A DNA stretch of 64,000 bases from the NCBI GenBank assembly GCA_003991915.1, contig RQTK01000315.1, forward strand, positions 114,501 to 178,500. The letters are read 5' to 3'. Shown piece by piece: positions 51,801-63,400 of the stretch. Numbering within the stretch: the first letter of the stretch is position 1; each line of letters begins with the position of its first letter. The notes under the pieces are model-generated. The model was not told the origin of the DNA, searched no databases, and was given only the letters and a program-made list of their open reading frames with translations. The translations under genes and the position numbers were made by a program. The stretch is from Elysia chlorotica (lineage: Eukaryota > Mollusca > Gastropoda > Plakobranchidae).

Positions 51801-54800
51801 TGGATTTTCTACATGAGGCTTATACTGAAACTACCTCCCAGTTCAGCACTTTTTTCATTGCACTTTTTAGGTGAAAGATTCTACTAATTGTATAGGATTA
51901 ACATTTGAGTGTTTATTAGTAAATTAAGAACAACACTATTTGCACTGTTACTATAAATCTGAAATTGTCTTTGATCCATCAAATGCACATTAAAAAAACA
52001 AGTTTATCAGAAATTCATGTGCTATCTTTTTAGGTGTTTGTTTTTTTTTTTTTGCGCATTTCTATTTATCTTATTTTAAAAAACCTTTACGCATCTTTTT
52101 CTTATTTCCTTATAATTAACGTTTTAGCTTTACATTCAACCTGATAAACATTTCTTCTTTATCCATCCTACTGCATAATGAAAATTAACTTTATCAAAGG
52201 CCTTGTAACTATTCAGGTATATTTCTATCTACATAAGCACTTCTTTTGGATCTTACATTGAGTATTAATTTGGGTATTTTACTTTGAAAATTCTTTAGAA
52301 TCATTGGAAATTTTATTGGGTCATACCTTCAGAGCAACATGGAAGGCTGTGTATATAGATTCATGTAACTAAGGACCTAACCTTCAGGATTTGAAGCAAG
52401 ACGTCCGTCCACATGCGTTTGGATATGGCCTCAAACACTTCCTCCTCCACGTCGTCATCAATGCGGATCTTGTCAGCGTCCTGTTTCTTGCCCTGCTGTA
52501 CCAGCTCCATCTTCACCGATCTCTGGAGCTGCCGCCACAGGACAAAGTCGCCAGGCGACATCAGGTACTCTGGCTGAATGGCTGATACGCAAGCACCCTG
52601 GCATCTGGTCACAGAAACAAAAATAGAGGACAGTTAGAGGCTGTGGCTTCTGGTCAAAGGCGCAGAAATAAAAGGCATTTAGATGCTCTGATACTAGGTC
52701 TCGCACAAATACAGATACAGAAGTACGTTCACATACACACACAATCTATCAGACAGAAACCTCTGTAGGATAAACTGAGAAAAATGCATCCTGGCACGAG
52801 CACACAGAGGCCTAAATATATGATGTTTGAACACTCTGACACCAGGAATCTCACACACCAACAAAATATATAAGTCCTTTCACACACACAGACAGTTCTT
52901 TATCAGACAGAAATATATGTAGGATAAACTGCCCCAAAAGTTGCCTCGCACCTTGTCAAGCACACAAGGTGAGCAGCGACTTCTGACTTACCTGTGGAAG
53001 GTGAGCAGGTGATGATCCTTTATCATAGACTTACCTGTGGAAGGTGAGCAGGTGATGATCCTGTATCCTAGACTTACCTGTGGAAGGTGAGCAGGTGATG
53101 ATCCTGTATCATAGACTTACCTGTGGAAGGTGAGCAGGTGATGATCCTTTATCATAGACTTACCTGTGGAAGGTGAGCAGGTGATGATCCTGTATCCTAG
53201 ACTTACCTGTGGAAGGTGAGCAGGTGATGATCCTTATCATAGACTTACCTGTGGAAGGTGAGCAGGTGATGATCCTTTATCATAGACTTACCTGTGGAAG
53301 GTGAGCAGGTGATGATCCTGTATCCTAGACTTACCTGTGGAAGATGAGCAGGTGATGATCCGTTATCATCGACTTACCTGTGGAAGATGAGCAGGTGATG
53401 ATCCTTTATCATAGACTTACCTGTGGAAGGTGAGCAGGTGATGATCCTGTATCATAGACTTACCTGAGGAAGGTGAGCAGGTGATGATCCTTTATCATAG
53501 ACTTACCTGTGGAAATTGAGCAGGTGATGATCCTTTATCCTCGACTTACCTGAGGAAGGTGAGAAGGGTGCAGTGCTGCCAGTAAATCTGCTTGACTCTC
53601 TCCACAGGATCCGCTGGTAACGGGGAGTTGATGGGAATTCCGGGCACGGAGCGGCCACTCAGATAGTTTATCATGTCGTAGATGGTCTTGGCGAGTTTGT
53701 TGAAACCAGCTTTGACCTTCTGTCTCTGCTGGTTGATCTTCATTGGCGATCTTGGTCCAACAACGTTGGTATCACTGGTTTTGCTCAATTCTTTGTCCTC
53801 TTTCGTTTTGGCCGGCTCAGCAGCTGTCTTCTTGCTGATAGCTCTGGACAAATGGAGGAAAATTTATAGGAAATAGGCATTGGTTTTACATGTAGCTTCA
53901 ACATGCTCTAATTCCATATCTACATAAACAAAAAATCCTTCTTTTTTTTTTCAAAGAGCCTAAAAAAGAACAGTTAATGAGCATTTGCAGAAAAGTTAAC
54001 TATCCTGTAATGAGAACCCAAGAAAAAAATTAAGAAACTTGCAAGGATCCATTGCTTGCTATCATTGAAAAACTCACATGTCGAAAAAAACTATTTTATC
54101 ACATGCCTTTTTGGATATACTCATAGGTGAAACATAGAAATTCGTGCAAACCACTTATGGAGGTTTACTTCAAAATGGAAGGGGAAGGTCTTGTGGTAGG
54201 TCCATCACAACAATGCCTATTCCAGCTAAAACAACAGACTTGGCAGAACTACGATCTACTGCATGAGAACAAGCCTTGAAAATTATATGGACGTGTCACG
54301 GCTGTTTGCCAGAGCTCATTTATATTGGCCTGGTCTGGCTTGTCTCACTGCAGTCGCGAGAACTTTGGCCTAATTCACCTCGCCATCTCCTGTGGCTAAA
54401 TGTAGACATTCCGCAAAAGAGTGTATGGATCACTATTTACTCAAAACAAAGTACTGTTTTAATCGTATAATCAAGCTTTTAATGCTAAAAATATTTTTTT
54501 AAGCTGCCTTGGATATTTGTTAATATTCATAAATAAACAGCTGTGTAAAAAATACGCTATATAAGGCTGCAACAAACATTTTAAATGCCGACTTTTATTG
54601 GTAATAGTGACACATAATGAAGGGTATCAGAAAATCATCAATAACTATTAAATGAGGCAAGATCAAGTTCTAAAAAAAAAAAAAAACAGAAAGAAGAAAT
54701 GTCCTACTTGATAAATTGTTTAAATTACATCTGGATCATTCGGCATTAGTTGATAAATCCAGGCAACAAAATTATTTCACTTATTTATTTCATTTTAAAG

Positions 54801-54922
54801 CTCAGATCAATAAAAACAAAACACGGTAAAATGCTTTAACACAAATTCAAGAAATGGGCAAAATCACATTGATTCATCTAGCTTCATTTTAAATGTTTTG
54901 AATTTCTCTCCCTCTCTCTCTA

Positions 54923-54953
<31 letters not shown>

Positions 54954-56133
54954 GTCTGTCTGTCTGTTCGTCCGTCCGTTAGGTCAGAGCATTGGGCAGT
55001 TGAAGGCACTAAATCATGTTCAACTCACTGCCTGAAAGTCTCTGGGATGAGCACAGGGTAGGCGCCCCCTGGCCAGCCCTGAGCTGAGAACCAGCGCTGG
55101 CATGCCATGAGCACCTCCAGGTGGAACATGCCCTCCTCCGAGTCCTCGTCAGGGAAGATTGCCGAGCCTGCAGACCTTGCCGCATTCTCCAGAAAATTCC
55201 GCTGGCCCGTGGCAAAGTCTGATGCTGTCGGAGGTTTGTTCATTGCCCCATCTCGGGGGCCTGGAGTTGTAGAGCCTGGAGAGTCTGAAGGGAGGGGAGA
55301 GAGGGGAGGTTAGTAAAAAGGAAGGCATGGTTCCCATAGTTTACAATCCATTGATTCAGGATGATGTAGGTGCATAATGAAGAACCCATAATGAAAGTTT
55401 GTCATCCGAAATTTCCTGCCTTCAAGTCATGAAAGATAAACATATTAAACCTTTATCTGTAGGTAAGAGCAGAAGCAGTATGCAATTATACTGCTTTGAC
55501 TTTTTTCGGGTGTGTGTGGGGGGGGGGGTTAAAATAAATAGACTGGAAGTTGGAACTAGTTGAAAATTACATTTTTAAATAGCGTTAAGCACCGTATATT
55601 GTTAAAAAGTTTAACCTTTTAAGCTTTAGTTAGAGGCAGAAGAAGTTTGAAGTTATTTTGTTGTAAGCTTTTTGGGGGCGGGGGCAGAGGAGGTAGCTAA
55701 ATAAATCGAGTGAGCATCTCACCAGTGAGCGAGTTTGAGCTCTCATAGCTGGAGGAGGAGATCTGGAAGTTTGAGCTGGTGGCGCTGGTGCTGGGTCTGC
55801 TGGCCATGTGTGCTGGGGACGAGCATGGCACGAACACAGCCTCCCCGGAACCGTGGGACGTGTTGCTGCGAGGCACACCCGTCTTCTGGGGGGGAAGTTT
55901 CCTCCCCTTGGGGGATGAACCCTGTAGAACAGAGGCAAGGAGACATGGGTAAAAATATGGGGAGGGGTGGGGAAGAGGAAGGGAGGAAGAGAGAGTGAAG
56001 AGAGGTGGGGGAGAGAGAGAGATAGGGGAGTGATATGTAAAGAGAGCACGGAAGGGAGAGAGACAGAGAAAAGGAAAGAGAGAAAAAGAGAGAGTGAGAG
56101 AGAGACAGAGAGAGAGAGAGACAGAGAGAGAGA

Positions 56134-56172
<39 letters not shown>

Positions 56173-56779
56173 AGAGAGAAGAGAGAGAGAGCAAAGCACA
56201 AAAATAGAATGTACAGATAAAAGTATAAGTATACCAAGGTATAGCTTTTAAAATGTCTATAAGAATAAGGGGTGCCTAAATAACATCTAAAAACACTTAC
56301 ACTGCTTGTAGAGATTTGACCACAAGACTGTTTCTCCTTATCAGTGCAAGGTGGGATATAAACTGATATTGTTAGAGATCTATCCAGGGAACTAACATTC
56401 CTGAAGGTTAGTGTGGCATCCTACTGTTCACACATAATCTAAACATTCCTGAAGGTTAGTGTGGCATCCTACTGTTCACACATAATGTAATATCGCCAAT
56501 AAGTTATTACTGTTTGTCAGCTGACAAACCTGAAGTTAAGGTGATGTCTTTACATACTTACACATTATCTGATATTACCAATAGATTAGAAGTCTAGCAA
56601 AGACTCCTGAAAATCTTTACCTTTTCACACAATTTGATATAATCTATACGCTACTAGCTTAGTTAGGAAACTAACATCCCTAAAGCTTAGTGTGACACCC
56701 TTACCTGCTCACACACTATCTGGTGGTCTCCGCGGTGTAGGGCTAAGAACGGGTAGCAAGTGAAGAGACAGTTGTCAGC

Positions 56780-56845
<66 letters not shown>

Positions 56846-57408
56846 AAAGCACAAAAATAGTATGTACAGATAAAAGTATAAGTATACCAAGGTATAGCTT
56901 TTAAAATGTCTATAAGAATAAGGGGGTGCCTAAATAACATCTAAAAACACTTAACTGTTTGTGAGCTGACAAACCTGAATTTAAGGTGATGTCTTTACAT
57001 ACTCACACATTATCTGATATTACCAATAGATTAGAAGTCTAGCAAAGATTCCTGAAAATCTTTACCTTTTCACACAATTTGATATAATCTATACGCTACT
57101 AGCTTAGTTAGGAAACTAACATCCCTAAAGATTAGTGTGACACCCTTACCTGCTCACACACTATCTGGTGGTCTCCGCGGTGTAGGGCTAAGAACGGGTA
57201 GCAAGTGAAGAGACAGTTGTCAGCAGTTGCGGTAACTTGGATGGAGAAACTGGAGAATGCAATGGTAAGATAGCATAAAAAAAAGACAAGTAGCTAGGTT
57301 AATGTTTTCTTTTCTTCTTTTTTACCATTTTCCCTAGTCCATCTCTCTTTCTCTTTCTTTGTCTTTTGATCTCTCTTTTTCTCACTGTCTATCTCTCTAT
57401 CTATACAT

Positions 57409-57471
<63 letters not shown>

Positions 57472-60400
57472 ACTATCCATCTATCTTTTTGTTTGTCTGT
57501 CTGTCTGTCTTTCTTTCTCTCTGTCTGTCTCTCTATCCAACATTCCTTCTATGTATCTATTTATCTTTTCTTCTCTCTTTCTCTTCCCTTCTTTCTGTCT
57601 TTCTCTTTCCGACCCTCTCCCTCTCAACTGTCATTTTTCACTTTCCTCTCTCTTTTCACTTATGTCGACTCACACTTGTCCGGCCTCATCAGAGAAGTAA
57701 ATTGCATGGCAGAATGACACCGGCCTTGGGCTGGAGAAGGTCACGCGGCATGGCAGAGCACAGGGATCAACTTGAGCCTCAGTACCGCTGCACGGTTTGA
57801 CCTCTGCAACACGTTGCCAAAAGGTTAAAAAGGGGACTAGTGGACCCCAAGGTCTACATAGCTAAACAGGTCTTTCTTGGATAGCTGTACCCATGACCTA
57901 TTGAAAGCTTCACTAGGTCAAGGGTACAAATAAAAAGATCAACAATGCAAGCATCTCATGGATTTTAGTTAAACAACAATTTACTTGATAGTTCTGAGTT
58001 TTTGTTAATTATTTTGAGGTAGATATTCGAAAATTAAAATAGGACCTAAATTTATATTTAAAGTGTCCCCATCCTCTTCCAAAGGGCTGAGACAACCATC
58101 ATCATGTTGAAAAGAGCTCAGTTTAAATAAAGTATATTTTGAAAAATATATCATCTGGTGCATATTTCGAATTCAAAAAATAGACAAGCTAAATATAAAG
58201 TAAAAACATTACTAAGAGTATGTATTAAAAAGTGCTTTTAAAAAGTTCACGAGATAAAAGAAAAAAGATACATGGTATAATAAACGTAAGAAATGAAATG
58301 ACCCATCATATCCACCTATCAGTAATATAATAAAGTCATGTCAGTCATGCTTAAATTACACCTTCTCACACTTACTTAAAAAATAATGCAAGTATGGAAT
58401 AAATAATATGAAAGGTGCAGCATATAGACTAAATGGCCTGCCAATGTAATATACCATATGTGTGCAGGACTAAGTCTAACAGCCATGAAGGTAATTATTG
58501 CTTAGAGTTTCTTCCTAAGCCTATGTGGAGGGGGAAAGAATTAGGTAATATGAATTTCATGAATTTATTTAAGTACACCATACATGTGGACAGTCATGAG
58601 GGTGCAAAGAGTTTAAAGCAACGAGTGACGAGAACTGACCATCTCCTTGCAGGAACGAGATGCTCAGTGGAGAGATCTTACTCTCATCGTCACACTCAAT
58701 CTCTGGCAGGGTCACCTTGATCTTGCTGCTCCTGAATGCAAAGGGTATCAATGGAATGTGTGAATCCCATGGTCTCAAAATCACAAAGTTATAGAGCAAT
58801 ATAGATAAAGATAGAGAGACATTTGCAATTCTTGGCTTGTGATTGGGTGAAAAAATTAGTTGTATCCTGCTTTGAGGGACTATTTTTTTACATTTTTGAT
58901 TCCTAATTTTGTTTGATACTTTTCTTTTAACTTTCTCACAGCCTGCTCTACGTCATAGCCTGATGAGACAAACTTACCAGAAAGATTAGTTTTCACTCTT
59001 CATACTGACGTAAGTGAGATAGAATTGGAACTATCACTGAAATTGGATGGAAATTAAAGAGTGGGGAGAACCACATTTGGTCATTACATTTCTTATATTG
59101 CTTTTTTTTTAATATCATTTTGGCTAGAATTATGTAGGTCTCAAGTTAAAACTAGGTAATACTAGTTATTTATTTTTCCAGGTTTTAATAATATGCAATA
59201 GCGCTACAAACTCACTTGCGATAATGTGACGCCAGCAATGTGAAGTCAGCGGACACCTCCGTATGTAAGGGCACAGGGGTCAGCACGATGGTGCGCGGGT
59301 CAAACCATATCTCTGGGGCTTTCAGCTCGCCAAAGATCTCCAAAAACTGAAAAGGTTTCTCCCACTCTGAGTTAATAACGACGGGGATGCAACACTCATA
59401 GCGGCCCGCAGATTCTGAGCAGGGTGGATAATAGTGTCACGAAAATAATTATGCAAATTATCTGGCACTGGGAATGAATGGTGAATTGAAGCAGTGTACA
59501 GAATATAGCAAGTAAGAAAAAAAAGGTGAAATGTAAACAGGTAAAAAGCTTGATGAGATGAAAAGGTACAGGCATAATATATTTTAAAAAATAATAAAGA
59601 AGTTAAAATCAAATACTGCCATCAAACAGAGACACAGTCTCATGCAATTATTGAAAAAGAAGCCTGATGGCATCATGACACATGAGGAGCTACCAGTCTT
59701 TGTAGAGGATTCTTTGAGAAAACCAGCAACGTAAAACAATTCAAGGTTTCAAGAGACTGGACGTAGAGTATAGGTGACAAAGAAAGTCGCAACTCGCACC
59801 TGGGCAAAAGTTGACCAGCACGGTTTGTGTTTGTCCAGGCTCCAGCTGGCCCTCAATGCCCCGGGTCTCTCCCTGAGAGATGAACGGCACGCCCTTCTCA
59901 TGGAGGAATTTGAAGATGCCCTTTTCCAGCACAGCGCCAGAGAGGCTCAAGTCTAGTCCCCAGGTCAGAAGCGAATTGCTGTTGTTGATGATCAGAACTG
60001 CCTGCAGGGGAGGAGGGCAGGGGGAGGGGGAAAACGGGAAGGTTGACTATAACAGCACAAGCAGAACGCATGACCTTTGTTGGCACATTACTTTATATGT
60101 ATTTTGTGTAACAATATCAGCTCAGGTCAACTTAAAAATGTGTACAGTAAGAAAGTGCAAGTTACATTTAATCAAAGATTGGTAAAAAAAATGTTTGAGA
60201 AGATGGTCCAGCTCCTCCGAATTTTATCTCATTTTTTTTATATATACTGGCTAAATTATTATCTTTTCTTTCATAATAAAGAAAATATAGGATTCAAAAA
60301 AGCAATCTTGATCTTGAAACTGTTGATTTTATGTTGTGAAAATGGACCTATTAAACAAAGTTTCCATCTATCTGATCTTTTGGAAAGCACATATCATTTC

Positions 60401-63400
60401 CTAATACATTTGTCATTGTAAGTGTAGTATGCCACATTCACTAGACCAGAAAGGAAAAGTAATTGCCAAGTTTATGAGAAATGTCATTTGATTCTTTTGT
60501 AAGAAGACTAATAGTATATCACCCAAAGATCCAAGATTTAAAATAATAACAATTCACAGAGTGAAAGCAGAAACAATTTCATGAAAAACTTCTGAATTAA
60601 GACATTATAAAATATATTTGTTTTGAAAATTTAAAATTCATAAGAGCAGGATTATGTTCGATTTCTTCCTTATGAACTATGAAACAAACACAAATAGCAA
60701 TAAACCTAACACAGTTAAAACTCTTTTGGTAAATAAAAAGTGCCCTTCTGTTATGATGAAACAGGTTACAACCACACCGGCACTTCTTAATTGTGAAAAG
60801 GGGTGAACAAAACGCTGGTTATGAGAACCTGGGAGGTTACACACACAAAAACTGAGTGAACTTGAAACAAGCTGAATTTCAGTGCTAATCAATTAAAAAA
60901 GGAAGTAGAGCTCATGCTCACACAGTTTAAAGTTTATTTTATCCAATGAATTTTTACACAAAAAACTGTAGCCAAGTTTTCAACTATAAGTCGTAGGTGC
61001 TATGTCCCTCTCTTTACTGTTGATAACATTCTGCTTAGCATACTAAATAAAATATGATCTAAACATCAGTTTTCTAATGTCTTGAAAACTTTTTTTTGAT
61101 TTATTACTATTTTTTCATGGGTCATTACTTCAGCAGGCAAGGCCACACAACCATATTTGTCTTAATTTAGTAAGAAAAAGAAAAGCATTTTATTTTGATT
61201 TTGGTCATGTTAGTAACAATACATCAAAGTCAGTCATTTTACAAATATATTTCAATTGTGGACAGAAATAAAAAAGAACACAAGCTCAACCCAAGAATTA
61301 ACAAATGACAATTATAATACTCAATAAGGAATACAAAGAATTTATTCAGCTTTGCTTCAAACTGACTGTAAACGGCATGACTGTAAATTCATCTTTTCTC
61401 CAGCTAGTCCACAATTAAGTTTGTCAATCATTTAGTGAGTGCTTATGTAAAAAAAATCGTTATTATTCCATTTCAAATATTTCATACCTTATACCACAGA
61501 TAGTTCAGATTCCAAATCTTAGTTTGCATTTGGTTTTTATTTAACCAATATGATAGTTTTTGTAATTATTTAACTCTTCATTCTTAAACAAAACTTGTAG
61601 TTAAATTTTCTTCATCTGCCAAGTTTTTTAATTGGACGAAGGAACTAATTTTATTTAAACCATGAAAATAAGTTTAGGTTGTGCTAGAACATTTTTAATA
61701 AGAATGAAGATGGCATGCATTGTAAATTGCATATTTCTGAAATCTGAAATAGCTTGAAAAGAGTTTCATCCTTCACTGATGAGAAGTCTACACAAGTGTT
61801 CTCTTCATTTTAAATGATGCAGCAAGTATATAGACGTTGAAACTAAATTTATTTCAAATCATGCAACTAGGGAGTATGCTTTTTCTTATAATCATGCATA
61901 CAGTTAGTGTAGAATAATATGTTTTGGTGACCACCACAATAAAACAAAATGTTTTAAACTGGAAGCTCATGCAGCAATTGCACTCTCAAGAGGAATAACT
62001 CATACCAATACAGGAAAAATCAACACAATCACACACATACAGACACACACTATACCTGTTCGTTGTACTGTTGTAACAAATAATGACAAAATAATGAGTT
62101 AGGCTTCATTACAAAATGGCATTAAATAATATTGTGAGTTGTTTATAATTACTATTTTGTCCAAAAGCATGTGGTAACTAATTTTTGTATTCCTAAAAAG
62201 GAAACCTAAAAGAGGTGAATCAATGGCAATTAAAAACAGATTCAGCTCCAGAGAAGAGAGGCTCAGAGGAGAAAAACAGCAAGTAAAATAGCAAAAGGGT
62301 TTTGAAACATGCAAGAACCCTTATAAGTTTTCAATAAGCCTAATTAAAATTGAAAATTTAAATAAGTGATTTGAAAGACAACCGGGAAAGTACATGAAAG
62401 ACTGGTTTTTCTTATACACAAGAAGTAGAACTAAAATTTAAAGTTACAAAAGAGAGATATTTCCCACCACATGCAAGGCTGGGTATATAATACAATGCAA
62501 AAGATATTTGGTGCATTTAGGAGGCAAAACCCTAGATCAGGCAAATTTGTTTGTCAGATTATGTCCCCTACTAGTGGGTCAGTGTCAATATAATGTGAAT
62601 GGCTGGGGCTGGAAACCTGGTACTACTGCACTGTCTTGTTAAAGGCAGCATTTAAAATTGTCAAAGGTTAGTCTTGAGAGCATTGCCATATAGGCTCTCC
62701 CTTGGGGAACCTCAGAGACTAAAAATTAGGAAAGAGCTTCTAACCTATATAGAACAGAAGAATTTATTGCACTTTTAGTTGAGCAATTGAAAGTTGGTGG
62801 GGTTATTATGCTGATGATTATTTTGTTTTCGTTTTTTTGCTTTTGCTATGTTTTATGTTTATAAAGGTCTGTCAAGCATCAAAACTTATAAGTCTGGCTG
62901 ATAATGCAAATCTTTGTGTGTGCCTGTTTCACTAATTGATTATGCAACAATACAGAAAAATCCAACATTGTCAAAGTGGGTCTCCTACCTTAGTGGATCC
63001 CATGGTGACGTTTGTGGAAATGTCATGGAAGTTTGACGGAAGGACAAACTGGAGGCGATTTGTTCCGAGCTGAAGCGGTTGTCTCAGGGCAGTTGCGATC
63101 ACCTGACGTCGCGGTGTCATCACAACCGCTGGGATTGGCTTCGGATTGATGATGTGCTGTATGCTGTTCTTGTTGGATGGAGCCGGGGTGGGAGGGAAGG
63201 GAGTGGGGGCCGGTGTGGGTGCGCCCAGATTGTTTACAACCACCGGCAAGACAAAGTCATAAGCAGCCACCTGGGGGGAACAAAAAAGCAGAGACATTGT
63301 AACGCAACTCTTGGGGCACAACAATGTTCACATGTGACTATGGATTGGAAAAAAAAGATAAAAAAGTCAATCCAAAGATAAAGTCCGTATTCCAAGATAT

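Noticed and set aside
52985-53542. Direct repeats of 43 bp as CRISPR-like
   Set aside because: No spacers; the units derive from the neighbouring exon boundary.
55630-56237. Long Leu/Ser/Pro frames on the - strand near 56 kb
   Set aside because: They run through the (AG)n tract; only 55723-55921 with clean splice sites is taken as an exon.
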